The notes: generated from the sequence alone by a model not told the origin. A DNA stretch of 64,000 bases from Peptoclostridium litorale DSM 5388 (GCF_900141635.1 NZ_FSRH01000011.1:62001-126000); one strand, 5' to 3'. Counted from the stretch's first letter, positions 1-8,784 are shown. Program-made: numbers and translations.

Positions 1-1
1 C

Positions 2-433
2 AGGGAGATAACAAGAGTGATGGAAAACATACAGAGCCATGCCACTTCAAATCCAAACACAATAGCCCAGTATGCGAGCATTGAGGCTCTAAATGGAGAC
101 CAGAGCATACTTAAAGATATGAAGAAGGCATTTGACGAGAGAAGGAATTTCATGGCGGACAGAATAAACAGCATAGATGGAGTTTCTTGCACAAAGCCTG
201 CAGGAGCATTTTATGTGATGATGAACATAAAAGAAATACTAGGAAGGGAAATAGGCGGAGTCAAAATAGAAAATTCAATGGATTTTGCAAACTACCTTCT
301 TGACAGCGCAAAGGTAGCCGTAGTGCCTGGAATAGGATTTGGAAGCGAAGGCTATGTAAGGCTTTCATACGCAACATCGCTTGACAACATAATGGAAGGG
401 CTTGAAAGAATTGAAAAGGCAATGGATGCATAA
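2..433 (+). CDS. Class I/II aminotransferase, C-terminal part (partial at window edge)
   Basis: The reading frame is open from base 2, so the gene begins upstream of the window. The ~143 visible residues are the C-terminal small domain of a PLP-dependent fold-type I aminotransferase of the aspartate aminotransferase family. Visible marks are the KPAGAFYVMMNI segment, the VAVVPGIGFGSEGYVRLSYA block that contains the substrate-carboxylate-binding Arg, and a closing helix. The PLP lysine lies outside the window. The oxaloacetate decarboxylase gene starts 28 bases downstream on the same strand. The pair could therefore convert aspartate to oxaloacetate and then pyruvate; the substrate is an inference from this context. 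Confidence 0.9.
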   Translation, partial: REITRVMENIQSHATSNPNTIAQYASIEALNGDQSILKDMKKAFDERRNFMADRINSIDGVSCTKPAGAFYVMMNIKEILGREIGGVKIENSMDFANYLLDSAKVAVVPGIGFGSEGYVRLSYATSLDNIMEGLERIEKAMDA

Positions 434-461
434 TTATGCTGAAACTGAAAGAGGTGATACT

Positions 462-1850
462 GTGAACAAGCTAAGTATAACTGAAACCGGGCTCAGGGAC
501 GGCCATCAGTCCCTAATGGCAACGAGGCTTAGGATAGATGAGATACTGCCGATTCTTGAAACAATGGACAAAGTAGGATACCACTCAATGGAGGTCTGGG
601 GAGGAGCTACATTCGACTCGTGCCTTAGATTCTTGAACGAGGACCCCTGGGAAAGGCTGAGGGAGATAAGAAAGAGGGTCAAAAACACAAAGCTCCAGAT
701 GCTCCTTAGGGGTCAGAACCTTCTTGGATACAGGCATTATTCGGACGAGATAGTGGACCGGTTCATATCAAAGTCAATTGAAAACGGAATAGACATAATA
801 AGGCTTTTCGACGCCTTGAACGACGTGAGGAATCTTCAAACTTCAATGAAGGTTATAAAAAGAGAGGGCGGGCACTGCCAGTGTGCGATATCATACACTA
901 CAAGCATAGTCCACACGCTTGATTACTATGTGGACAAGGTCAGGGAGATGGAGCATATGGGTGCCGACTCCATATGCATAAAGGACATGGCTGGAATACT
1001 AACTCCCAATAACGCATATGAGCTTGTAAAGAGGCTAAAGGAAAGCACGAGCCTTCCAATAGAGCTTCACAACCACTGCACAAGCGGCATAGCGTCTATG
1101 GCATACATGAGAGCGGTTGAGGCCGGTGTTGACATAATAGATACGGCGATATCGCCTCTTTCGGGAGGGACATCACAGCCTCCTACAGAGCCTCTCGCGA
1201 TGGCGTTTTCAGAAACTCAGAGGAATCCGGAACTGGACATAGAAGCATTAAATGAGGTGGCGGCATATTTCAAGCCCATAAGGGACAAATACGTTGAAAA
1301 CGGAACGCTCAACATAAAGGTGCTCTATACAGAGCCAAAGACTCTCAGCTACCAGGTTCCAGGGGGAATGCTTTCCAACCTTCTTTCACAGCTTCAGATG
1401 CAAAATGCACAGGACAAGTATGAAGACGTGCTTGCAGAGGTTCCAAGGGTGAGGGCAGACCTTGGCTTCCCGCCGCTTGTGACTCCGCTGAGCCAGATGG
1501 TGGGAACTCAGGCTGTGTTCAATGTGCTAACAGGCGAGAGATACAAGCTTGTGCCAAAGGAGATAAAGGCGTACGTGAAGGGGCTTTACGGAAAGGCTCC
1601 TGTTGAAATAGAAGAAAGCGTAAGAAAGAAGATAATAGGGGACGAAGAGGTTATAACTGTAAGACCGGCAGACCTTATAGACGAGAGCATGGATGACATC
1701 AAAAGAGAGATTGAAGGGCTGTATGAGAGCGAAGAGGACGTACTTTCATATGCGCTTTTCCCACAGGTGGCGAAAAAGTTTTTCGAGGACAGGAAAAACG
1801 AAGGAACAGCTGAAGATGGAATAATAGACATAAATGTGACAATAGGGTAA
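462..1850 (+). CDS. oadA: Oxaloacetate decarboxylase alpha subunit (carboxyltransferase)
   Basis: Biotin-dependent carboxyltransferase subunit of the Na+-translocating oxaloacetate decarboxylase, moving the carboxyl group of oxaloacetate to biotin. The N-terminal HMGL-like TIM barrel shows TETGLRDGHQS, the CIKDMAG motif with the active-site lysine, and HNHCTSG with metal-binding histidines. The C-terminal half is the conserved carboxylase domain. At 462 residues it lacks the fused biotinyl domain of many OadA proteins; the carrier is encoded separately at 2318. The GTG at 462 is preferred because GAAAGAGGTGAT lies just upstream, whereas an earlier in-frame ATG has none and lies inside the preceding gene. 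A pyruvate carboxylase B role is possible, but the adjacent oadG and oadB favour the decarboxylase. Confidence 0.93.
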   Translation: MNKLSITETGLRDGHQSLMATRLRIDEILPILETMDKVGYHSMEVWGGATFDSCLRFLNEDPWERLREIRKRVKNTKLQMLLRGQNLLGYRHYSDEIVDRFISKSIENGIDIIRLFDALNDVRNLQTSMKVIKREGGHCQCAISYTTSIVHTLDYYVDKVREMEHMGADSICIKDMAGILTPNNAYELVKRLKESTSLPIELHNHCTSGIASMAYMRAVEAGVDIIDTAISPLSGGTSQPPTEPLAMAFSETQRNPELDIEALNEVAAYFKPIRDKYVENGTLNIKVLYTEPKTLSYQVPGGMLSNLLSQLQMQNAQDKYEDVLAEVPRVRADLGFPPLVTPLSQMVGTQAVFNVLTGERYKLVPKEIKAYVKGLYGKAPVEIEESVRKKIIGDEEVITVRPADLIDESMDDIKREIEGLYESEEDVLSYALFPQVAKKFFEDRKNEGTAEDGIIDINVTIG

Positions 1851-1885
1851 AAATAGACTTTCAATTTGAACAAAATCAGAGCTGC

Positions 1886-1928
1886 TTGACATGCAGACAT
1901 ATAAATTATTATGACAATATAATTGTCT
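1886..1928 (+). promoter_or_regulatory. Possible promoter/operator before oadG
   Basis: The 96-base gap between oadA and oadG contains TTGACA (1886-1891), a TATTAT-like element about 15 bases on, and a perfect 15-bp palindrome, GACAAT-ATA-ATTGTC (1913-1927), which overlaps a TATAAT. This could give the oadG-bccp-oadB genes their own controlled promoter. Spacing to the -10 is not ideal, so the call is tentative. Confidence 0.35.
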
Positions 1929-1946
1929 CGATAGAGAGGTGAAAGA

Positions 1947-2279
1947 ATGCTTGGCGAATCTGTAACTCTAACCCAGGCTTTGAAGGTGACAGGACTCAGT
2001 ATGACAGTGGTGTTTGTGGCGCTGTTCGTAATATGTCAAATATTGGAGCTTTTCGGTGTTATATTTTATAAGAGAGGGCTCAACAAGAAAAGTGAGAAGA
2101 TATCCGAACAGCCAGCTGCACAGTCAAAATGCGAAGAATCGGGCAAAGCTGGATACGTGGATATTTTAAATCCTCAAAGCGATGAGGATTTGGCCGCAGT
2201 AGCTGTTGCATCGATACTTTTCAGCGACAACTCAGGCAAAAGGAATGTAAGGATAAAGAGCATAAGAAGACTAGGCTAA
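1947..2279 (+). CDS. oadG: Oxaloacetate decarboxylase gamma subunit (OadG family)
   Basis: Small membrane-anchored subunit that assembles the decarboxylase complex. The 110-residue protein has one N-terminal membrane helix (about residues 14-38, SMTVVFVALFVICQILELF) and a charged cytoplasmic tail. The tail ends in the ILFSDNSGKRNVRIKSIRRLG segment typical of Firmicute OadG-like proteins, which follows a conserved DLAAVAVAS helix. AGAGAGGTGAAAG precedes the ATG. It sits between oadA and the biotin carrier, the usual order. Sequence conservation in this family is low, so the assignment leans on length, topology and position. Confidence 0.85.
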   Translation: MLGESVTLTQALKVTGLSMTVVFVALFVICQILELFGVIFYKRGLNKKSEKISEQPAAQSKCEESGKAGYVDILNPQSDEDLAAVAVASILFSDNSGKRNVRIKSIRRLG

Positions 2280-2317
2280 GCAACCATAAAAATTTTAATG
2301 ACTGGGAGGAATTAAAA

Positions 2318-2677
2318 ATGAAAAAATATAGAATAAATATCAATGGAATGGCATATGAGGTTGAAGTGGAGGAAATGGGAGAAGTTCAGGCGTCATCTTC
2401 AAATGTACAGACAAACACAGCGAACTCATCACCTGCACCAAAGCCTTCTGCGACAAGTGGCTCAGCAGAGGCAATAAGCGCACCTATGCCTGGAACAATA
2501 GTTGATATAAAAGTTAGAGAAGGGGATGCGGTTAAGTCGGGACAGGTAATAATGGTTCTTGAGGCAATGAAGATGGAAAATGAGATAGTGGCTCCAAAGG
2601 ATGGAAAGATAGTGGCCATAAAGGCTGCAAAGGGGGCCTCTGTTTCTTCAGGAGAGGCGCTGCTTGACATAGCTTAA
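2318..2677 (+). CDS. Biotin carboxyl carrier protein
   Basis: The 119-residue protein shuttles the carboxyl group between OadA and the membrane subunit OadB. It has a short N-terminal segment, a Ser/Ala/Pro/Thr-rich flexible linker (about residues 30-55), and a C-terminal biotinyl/lipoyl domain. The biotinylation motif EAMKMEN (lysine near residue 86) is preserved, as are the flanking APMPGTIVDI and GDAVKSGQ turns. GGGAGGAATT precedes the ATG. It is encoded 38 bases after oadG and 44 bases before oadB, so co-translation with the pump genes is expected. Confidence 0.95.
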   Translation: MKKYRININGMAYEVEVEEMGEVQASSSNVQTNTANSSPAPKPSATSGSAEAISAPMPGTIVDIKVREGDAVKSGQVIMVLEAMKMENEIVAPKDGKIVAIKAAKGASVSSGEALLDIA

Positions 2678-2721
2678 TTTAAAAGACATTGATAAATGAA
2701 AGAATATGAAAGGAGCCTGAA

Positions 2722-3837
2722 ATGGGACAGATGCTTACACAGTTTTGGAACGCAACGGGATTTGTGTCCATGACATATAAAGAACTTATTATGATAGCAC
2801 TAGCATGTGTATTTTTATACCTTGCAGTTAAGAAGGGGTATGAGCCATATCTTTTAATTCCAATATCATTTGGAATGCTTCTTGTAAACCTTCCAAACAC
2901 AGGAATTATGGGGGATGATGGGCTGCTACACTACCTGTACATGGGAACAAAGCTTGGGATATATCCACCACTAATATTCCTGTGCGTGGGAGCCAGCACT
3001 GACTTTGGACCCCTTATAGCAAACCCCAAGAGCATACTTCTTGGGGCAGCTGCCCAGTTTGGTATATTCTTCGCATTCGTCGGAGCAATACTGCTTAAGT
3101 TCACAGGGCCACAGTCGGCATCTATAGGGATAATAGGAGGAGCGGATGGGCCTACGGCGATATATCTTACAAGCCAGCTTGCAAAAGACCTTCTAGGACC
3201 GATAGCACTTGCTGCATATTCATACATGGCGCTTGTGCCTATAATACAGCCTCCTATAATGAAATTTTTGACTACAGAAGAGGAAAGAAGCGTTAAGATG
3301 GAGCAGCTAAGGCCTGTATCAAAGACTGAAAAGGTAGTATTTCCAATAGTTGTTGCCATATTTACAATACTTCTGCTTCCGTCTTCGGCACCTCTTGTAG
3401 GGATGCTGATGTTTGGGAATCTCATAAAGGAGTCAGAAATGGTTCCAAAGCTTGTTGAAACCGCACAAGGGCCAATGATGTATATAATAACTATAATACT
3501 TGGGCTTACAGTAGGGGCCAAGGCCAATGCAGACACTTTTCTTACAGTGCAAACGCTTGGGATAATAGCACTTGGACTTGCCGCGTTTTCAGTGGGAACG
3601 GCTTCGGGAGTCCTGTTTGGAAAGGTTATGTACAGGATGACAGGCGGAAAGATAAACCCGCTTATAGGAGCAGCTGGTGTTTCAGCGGTACCTATGGCTG
3701 CAAGGGTTGTGCAAAAGGAAGGCTCAAAGGCCAACCCTTCAAACTTTCTTCTCATGCACGCGATGGGGCCTAATGTGGCAGGTGTTATAGGATCTGCCGT
3801 TGCAGCAGGGGTGCTTTTGAACCTTTTTAAAATGTAA
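2722..3837 (+). CDS. oadB: Na+-translocating decarboxylase beta subunit
   Basis: Polytopic membrane subunit that decarboxylates carboxybiotin and exports Na+. The 371 residues hold about nine or more hydrophobic segments and the diagnostic GIIGGADGPTAIYLTSQLA region, whose Asp is implicated in Na+ binding in this family. A second conserved block, NPLIGAAGVSAVPMAARVVQ, and the closing FLLMHAMGPNVAGVIGSA also match. Length is close to the family norm. AAAGGAGCCTGAA precedes the ATG. A bidirectional terminator follows, closing the operon. Methylmalonyl-CoA or glutaconyl-CoA decarboxylase beta subunits are homologous, but the OadA neighbour favours oxaloacetate. Confidence 0.95.
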   Translation: MGQMLTQFWNATGFVSMTYKELIMIALACVFLYLAVKKGYEPYLLIPISFGMLLVNLPNTGIMGDDGLLHYLYMGTKLGIYPPLIFLCVGASTDFGPLIANPKSILLGAAAQFGIFFAFVGAILLKFTGPQSASIGIIGGADGPTAIYLTSQLAKDLLGPIALAAYSYMALVPIIQPPIMKFLTTEEERSVKMEQLRPVSKTEKVVFPIVVAIFTILLLPSSAPLVGMLMFGNLIKESEMVPKLVETAQGPMMYIITIILGLTVGAKANADTFLTVQTLGIIALGLAAFSVGTASGVLFGKVMYRMTGGKINPLIGAAGVSAVPMAARVVQKEGSKANPSNFLLMHAMGPNVAGVIGSAVAAGVLLNLFKM

Positions 3838-3897
3838 AACCATATAGCAACTCAGCGAGCATATGCTCTATTTTCAATAGGAAGTATGATTGCAAAT

Positions 3898-3932
3898 AAA
3901 AAAACTCATCCATGACGGACGAGTTTTTTTAT
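3898..3932. terminator. Bidirectional terminator between oadB and the stalk-domain gene
   Basis: AAAACTCATCC / GGACGAGTTTT form a hairpin with one mismatch and a 5-base loop. It is A-rich on one side and T-rich on the other, and lies between two convergent genes. Confidence 0.85.
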
Positions 3933-3951
3933 TTGATTTATAAAAGCTATT

Positions 3952-5373
3952 TTATTGGTTGGCAGATTCAGTTTCAACTACGGCATCAGCATCAGCCGCT
4001 TCTTCATACTCATACTCATACTCATCTTCATAAGCAGGGAATTCAAAAGGAGTAACTTCAGGTATTTCTATAGTTACATCCTTGGCTTCAACGTCTGCAG
4101 TAACTTTTAGATCAACGTCAACAGCGCCTTGCTCTTCTGGCATGTCCATTTTTAGCTTTACAGCCATGTCGTAGCTGTCAAGCTTGTCATTGCTGTAAAC
4201 GTAGTTGAAAGAGATATTGAACTCGGATGTTTTCATGAATTCTTCGAATTCAGCCATAGACTTGTCAGTCTCGTCTTCAGGAGCAAATTCAGCAACTAGA
4301 GTGCTTATGAAATCAGATACATCTTCTTTGTCTATTGAGAAAGATGCTGTAGTCTTGCTTCCCTTTTTAGATATTTTTACTCTTTCATTTTTGAAGAATT
4401 CCTTGAATATTTCATATCCTTTTTCAACATTTTCATAAGTGTTCACGTCAAGGTCATAGCTTGATGCAAATATCATCTTAAGCAGCTGAGAAGGCTTTTT
4501 CACAGCGCTGTTTTGCATAAGCATTCCCATGTCCATAGTTCCTGCAGAGTCAAGCGGCTGCTGCATCCACTGGTCTCCAAGCATAGACATCTTAACGTAC
4601 ATGTTTTCTTCGTCCATGACCATTGAATACTTCATTCCGTTTATCATGGCAAGAGCCATTGCGGACTCATCAGTCGCAGGGGAGAAAGCTATGTCCTCGA
4701 AAGACATGTCTGCAGCCATGCGAGGAAGGTTCACAAGTATGTCAGCCTTCAATTTTCCTGCAAAATCATATTTCTTGGCTTCAGCGTCCGTGTAAGATCC
4801 CTTCACATCGTATACTACGTCCATGCTTCCCTTTTCGAAAGAGTTGGACATCTCAAGAAGTTTTCTGTAGTTAGAAAGAGATGAGTCGTTTTCAAACTTC
4901 TTGTCTATTTCAGAAAAGTCTAAAACAACAATTGTGTCAACATCTGAACTAAATGAATATCCGCAAGTTATGTCGAATGTAGAAAGAATGTCGCATACAG
5001 GCACGTACATTTCATTGTCTACTTTGACTATTGAGTCAACGTAAAGGTCTACATCTTCTTTTGCTCCGTCTTTTTCAACTGTCATAATGGTGTCATTTGA
5101 TGAAAGCTCTATTTTCACTCCGTCTTTTTCACCAGTTATTTTCTTTGTAGAGTAAGAATAGCTTCCATCTATTCCGAAAGTCTTGAACAGTTCCTTGTAT
5201 GGAGCGTATACCTCTCCATCGATTGACAAAGGTTCCGAAGTGAATGATAGGTATTCCTTGTTAAATTTGATTTTAGCTGGAGACGTCTCCACATCTTCTT
5301 GACCAAAAGCAACTGTCGATAGAGAAAGTACCATGACAATTGCAAGAATCATGCTTGTAAGTTTTTTAAACAC
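3952..5373 (-). CDS. Secreted protein with copper-amine-oxidase-N-like stalk domain
   Basis: The 473-residue protein has a clear signal peptide (MFKKLTSMILAIVMVLSLSTVAFG, cleavage near residue 25). Residues about 35-150 contain two units of the pattern found in Cu_amine_oxidN1 stalk domains (VYAPYKELFKTFGI and MYVPVCDILSTFDI, each followed by a Tyr/Ser-rich strand and an isolated beta-strand). The rest is a large beta-rich region of unknown function, and the C-terminus is acidic with EYEYEYEE. No metal-oxidase catalytic residues are seen; despite the domain name it is unlikely to be an oxidase. GGAGGTAATACTGTG sets the start. A perfect palindrome lies 38-79 bases upstream. Confidence 0.75.
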   Translation of the reverse strand: MFKKLTSMILAIVMVLSLSTVAFGQEDVETSPAKIKFNKEYLSFTSEPLSIDGEVYAPYKELFKTFGIDGSYSYSTKKITGEKDGVKIELSSNDTIMTVEKDGAKEDVDLYVDSIVKVDNEMYVPVCDILSTFDITCGYSFSSDVDTIVVLDFSEIDKKFENDSSLSNYRKLLEMSNSFEKGSMDVVYDVKGSYTDAEAKKYDFAGKLKADILVNLPRMAADMSFEDIAFSPATDESAMALAMINGMKYSMVMDEENMYVKMSMLGDQWMQQPLDSAGTMDMGMLMQNSAVKKPSQLLKMIFASSYDLDVNTYENVEKGYEIFKEFFKNERVKISKKGSKTTASFSIDKEDVSDFISTLVAEFAPEDETDKSMAEFEEFMKTSEFNISFNYVYSNDKLDSYDMAVKLKMDMPEEQGAVDVDLKVTADVEAKDVTIEIPEVTPFEFPAYEDEYEYEYEEAADADAVVETESANQ

Positions 5374-5410
5374 AGTATTACCTCCTGTTAATATAATATT
5401 ATTACATGAG

Positions 5411-5452
5411 TAAATATTACTACAATATGAAGGAGTATTGTAGTAATATTTA
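5411..5452. promoter_or_regulatory. Perfect 17-bp-arm palindrome upstream of the stalk-domain gene
   Basis: Arms 5411-5427 and 5436-5452 are exact reverse complements (TAAATATTACTACAATA) around an 8-base centre. The site is 38-79 bases upstream of the minus-strand start codon, where promoter elements would lie. It could be a regulator operator or an RNA hairpin in the 5' leader. Confidence 0.55.
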
Positions 5453-5475
5453 TAAATTTAAGGAAATATTAAGTT

Positions 5476-5573
5476 TAAATAGACGGGTGAAAATAAAAAT
5501 GAGGCCCCTTGTAAATATGGAATTCCTCACTTTTATTTTCGCCTGCCATATGGATTTGTTTGAAGTCTATTTA
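5476..5573 (-). terminator. Terminator of the efflux ABC operon
   Basis: A long stem formed by 5486-5504 and 5525-5543 (one A-C mismatch, one wobble) is enclosed by a second matched pair, TAAATAGAC (5476-5484) and GTCTATTTA (5565-5573). It begins at the stop codon of the ATPase gene and would end minus-strand transcription. Confidence 0.65.
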
Positions 5574-6247
5574 GTGATTACAATTTCCCCATCCTTTATT
5601 GTAATAACCCGTGTGCAAATGCTTGCAACCTCTTGGGAGTGAGTTATGAGTATTATGGTTTTTCCCTCTTGGTTGAGCTTTTTAAAAAGCTCCATTATGT
5701 CGCTTTCAGATTTGGAGTCGAGGTTTCCGGTGGGCTCGTCTGCGAGCAGTATGCTTGGATTTGCGGCAAGGGCCCTTGCCACGGCAACCCTTTGCTGCTG
5801 GCCGCCTGAAAGCTCTACAGGCTTGTGGTGCATTCTGTCCAGAAGGTCCACTGATTCAAGGGCCTTTACCGCATGGGGCTTGGCGCTTTTTCGCGTGTAT
5901 CCTCTTATCAAAAGGGGCATTTCGACGTTTTCAAGAGCGTTGAATTTAGAAAGCAGGTTGAACTTTTGGAATATGAAGCCTATCGTCTGGTTTCTAATTT
6001 TTGAAAGGCTAAAGTCGTTTTCAAATGATACCTCGGCGCCGTTGAATATATATTTGCCTGAAGTGGGACTGTCTATGAGGCCTATTATGTTCATGATCGT
6101 AGACTTTCCGCTTCCGGAAGGCCCTAGTATTGCCAAAAAGTCGCCTTCGTATATTTCAAGGTCTATCCCTTTTAGGACTTGAAGCTCCTGGCTCCCCATG
6201 GAGTATGACTTTTTTATGTTCTGAAGCGTTATTATAGGCTCTTTCAC
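5567..6247 (-). CDS. MacB/LolD-type ABC transporter ATP-binding protein
   Basis: Energises the adjacent FtsX-type permease. About 226 residues with Walker A GPSGSGKST, a Q-loop (FIFQKFNLL), the signature LSGGQQQRVAVARALA, Walker B ILLADEPTGNLD and the H-loop (LITHSQ). The TGNLD form is typical of the MacB/LolD family that powers efflux or lipoprotein transport. The GTG at 6247 is preferred over the ATG at 6265 because AGGAG (overlapping the permease stop codon) sits 7 bases before it but lies inside the reading frame of the longer version. It is the last gene of a minus-strand operon of lipoprotein, HlyD-like adaptor, permease and ATPase. Confidence 0.93.
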   Translation of the reverse strand: MKEPIITLQNIKKSYSMGSQELQVLKGIDLEIYEGDFLAILGPSGSGKSTIMNIIGLIDSPTSGKYIFNGAEVSFENDFSLSKIRNQTIGFIFQKFNLLSKFNALENVEMPLLIRGYTRKSAKPHAVKALESVDLLDRMHHKPVELSGGQQQRVAVARALAANPSILLADEPTGNLDSKSESDIMELFKKLNQEGKTIILITHSQEVASICTRVITIKDGEIVITK

Positions 6248-6257
6248 TTTATCACTC

Positions 6258-7415
6258 CTATTCATATCTTAATGCGTCTATTGTCTTGAGATTTGAAGCC
6301 TGAAGGGCGGGGTAGTATCCAAACAAAGTGCCTGCAATAAGCGAAAACCCAAGGGCTATTATGAAGGCGCCCGGAGTAAGCAGAAGCTTTATTTCAAACA
6401 CTTTGAGTACGGGAATGAGAGTGACTGAAGACAATACTCCAAGTATGCCGCCTATAAAGCTTATTATCAGTGATTCAAAAAGGAAGCTAAGGAGGATGTC
6501 CCTTCTGGTTGCGCCGAGAGCCTTCAATATTCCGATTTCCCTGGTCCTCTCCTTCACAGATACGAAAAGCACGTTCATTATTCCTATTCCTCCGACTATT
6601 AGAACTATGACTCCTATTGAGGCAAGCAGCAGGGCTATTGTGCTGGCGGATTCTGTGGCGGCCTCAAGTACGCTGCCCACGTCCCTTATCCAGAAGGGGT
6701 TGGTTTCGTACTTAAGTGTCAAAAGTCCTTCGATTTCTGTCTGAAGCTCCATTACATCTTCTATCGAAGGGGCTAGTGCGGTTATCTGGGTTGACGAGTT
6801 TGGCCCTCCTACATAATACTTCATGACATCATAAGGTATATATGCACAAAGGTCGCTTGAGCTGTTTCCAGTTCTCTTTAGAACCCCGGATACCGTGTAT
6901 TTTTGACCGTTTATGAGAATCTCACTGTCTGAAGGGCCTTCGACGGTGAAAAGTTCCGCGGCTACGTCGCTTCCTATGACAGCAGACTTTGACATTTTTT
7001 CTATGTCATCGCCTGACAAAAGGGAGCCCGACTCTATTTCGAGACTGTTTATGGCAAAATAGTTTTCATATACACCCTTCACTGATGCTTCTACAGAGTC
7101 GGTTTTGTATGACAGTGTTGCATTTGAAGAGTTGTTTATGGTTATGTCTTCGGCTAAAGACGAGTATTTGATTAAAAGCTCCAAGTCGTCTTCGGATGGT
7201 TTTTCATCCGAATTTCTCTGGGACATCACAGTTATGCTCTGTGCATTTAGCGAAGAAAACTTTTCGGCTACATCTATTTTAGACTGGTTCCCTATGCCTA
7301 TTACCATTATTATGGTGGCACATCCGACTATTATGCCAAGTGTTGTGAGGAATACCCTCGCCTTGTTTTGCATTATGTTTATTATTACGCTTCTTAGTAT
7401 TTCACAAAGCCTCAT
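6258..7415 (-). CDS. MacB-type ABC transporter permease (FtsX family)
   Basis: The 385-residue membrane protein has MacB architecture. One membrane helix near residues 15-40 (ARVFLTTLGIIVGCATIIMV) is followed by a ~220-residue extracytoplasmic MacB-PCD domain. Three C-terminal helices contain the conserved FtsX block GGIGIMNVLFVSVKERTREI and the ALGATRRDIL coupling helix. AGGGAGGATTGCC precedes the ATG. It partners with the ATPase downstream and the adaptor upstream, and probably works as an efflux pump for a peptide or drug. The substrate cannot be read from the sequence. Confidence 0.93.
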   Translation of the reverse strand: MRLCEILRSVIINIMQNKARVFLTTLGIIVGCATIIMVIGIGNQSKIDVAEKFSSLNAQSITVMSQRNSDEKPSEDDLELLIKYSSLAEDITINNSSNATLSYKTDSVEASVKGVYENYFAINSLEIESGSLLSGDDIEKMSKSAVIGSDVAAELFTVEGPSDSEILINGQKYTVSGVLKRTGNSSSDLCAYIPYDVMKYYVGGPNSSTQITALAPSIEDVMELQTEIEGLLTLKYETNPFWIRDVGSVLEAATESASTIALLLASIGVIVLIVGGIGIMNVLFVSVKERTREIGILKALGATRRDILLSFLFESLIISFIGGILGVLSSVTLIPVLKVFEIKLLLTPGAFIIALGFSLIAGTLFGYYPALQASNLKTIDALRYE

Positions 7416-7429
7416 GGCAATCCTCCCTT

Positions 7430-8710
7430 CTAGTGTCCGCCATTTCCGCCGCCTGGGGCCGTTCTCATTGCGCTTTTTCCGCCTGAGCTGTCAAGATTTA
7501 CTGAAACCTTGACATTTTCACCCTCTGAAAGTCCGCCGGTGATTTGAGCGTACATGCTAGTCATAAGTCCAACCTCTACGATTTTTTCATTTTCTTCGCC
7601 TTCGGCGCCTACTACAGTTACCGCGTACTGGTTGCCTGAACTCGTTCTTGAAAGAGCCTTGCGGGGCACCATGAGTACGTTGTCAAGCTGGCTCGTTATG
7701 AATTCCACAGTGCAGCTCATCCCGTCTTTAACCATTTCTTCGGTTTGTGATATGGATATGCTGACCTCGTATGTCACCGTGCCGTTGTTGCTGGCTGTGG
7801 CTATTTGGTCTATGAATTCAACCGTTCCGTCATAGGTTTTTCTGCCAAGGGAGTTGAAGCTTATCTGCACAGGCATACCCAGACTGACCTTTGATATGTC
7901 GATTTCAGAAACGTCGGTTTTTATTGAGAGGCTGTTGTCGCTTGTTATCCTTATGAATGTGTCGTCTTCAGTTATTCTCTCGCCTTCTTTTTTGCTTATG
8001 TCAACTATAGTCCCTGAGACAGGTGAATATATCATTGATTTTTGAAGGTCGTCCTGGGCGTTTTTCAGGTTTTCCTCGGCCTTTTCAATTGACAGGATAT
8101 CAATCTGCTCGTCTACAGAGCTGTTTTTTTCGGCATTGTATTTGTCAAGGGCTATGTCGTACTGAAGCTGGCAAGATTCCAAAGCCTGTCTTTTTTGGTC
8201 TATCACAATGTCTGAATAGGCGTCTTCTATACTGCAGACCATGTCGTATTCAGACTGCGCGTTTTCAAGATTGTTTTTTGCGCTTAGAAGAGAGTTTTCG
8301 AGTGACTGGATATTTTGCTGCCTGCTTTGGCTGTTTTTTTGATAAGAGAGCTTTGCCTGGTCGAGAGAGTTATTTTGGGTTGCAACGGCGCTTTCGTAGT
8401 CTTCGCTGCTTAGAGATGCTATGAGAGTGCCTGAATCTATGAAATCCCCTTCGCTGACATTCACGGTGCTTATGATCCCGGCTCTATCGAATGATATGTC
8501 ATATGTGGAAAGTTCTACATAGCCGTTTGAAGTGAATGAATCCTTTATGCTTCCAATTTCAGCGGCGAATGTTTTTGTAAATGTCTTCTGCGAGGCTTCC
8601 TCGGTGTCTGAACCAGGCCTAAATAAAATTATAACGGCAACTGCAAGCGCAGCAGCTGAAATCAAGAATATTTTTTTGGCGTATTTGTGAGAAATTATTT
8701 TTTTAAGCAT
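7430..8710 (-). CDS. HlyD/MacA-type efflux adaptor protein
   Basis: The 426-residue membrane-fusion-type protein has an N-terminal membrane anchor (about residues 14-30, FLISAAALAVAVIILF). A lipoyl-like half-motif follows (GIISTVNVSEGDFIDSGTLIASL), then a long coiled-coil hairpin (about residues 110-220). The second lipoyl half (IYSPVSGTIVDISKKEGE) and beta-barrel domains (ISFNSLGRKTYDGTVEFI; MVPRKALSRTS) come after. It ends in a Gly-rich tail, GGGNGGH. AAAGGAGAACAT precedes the ATG. In Gram-positive bacteria such adaptors act with MacB-type permeases. The TolC-like gene at 12006 may be its third partner. Confidence 0.92.
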   Translation of the reverse strand: MLKKIISHKYAKKIFLISAAALAVAVIILFRPGSDTEEASQKTFTKTFAAEIGSIKDSFTSNGYVELSTYDISFDRAGIISTVNVSEGDFIDSGTLIASLSSEDYESAVATQNNSLDQAKLSYQKNSQSRQQNIQSLENSLLSAKNNLENAQSEYDMVCSIEDAYSDIVIDQKRQALESCQLQYDIALDKYNAEKNSSVDEQIDILSIEKAEENLKNAQDDLQKSMIYSPVSGTIVDISKKEGERITEDDTFIRITSDNSLSIKTDVSEIDISKVSLGMPVQISFNSLGRKTYDGTVEFIDQIATASNNGTVTYEVSISISQTEEMVKDGMSCTVEFITSQLDNVLMVPRKALSRTSSGNQYAVTVVGAEGEENEKIVEVGLMTSMYAQITGGLSEGENVKVSVNLDSSGGKSAMRTAPGGGNGGH

Positions 8711-8784
8711 ATGTTCTCCTTTCTCGTCCTGGTGAATGGAAGGAGAATCCTTGAAATGGATTCCCCCTGCTGCATATTGATTTT

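Noticed and set aside
2931-3755. Long minus-strand frame (274 residues) opposite oadB
   Set aside because: Low-complexity translation with many Pro/Ser/Ile, no ribosome site, and exactly opposite a clear family member; a shadow frame.
5406-5642. 78-residue plus-strand frame across the palindrome and terminator
   Set aside because: It runs through two inverted repeats and into the ATPase gene in antisense; no ribosome site.
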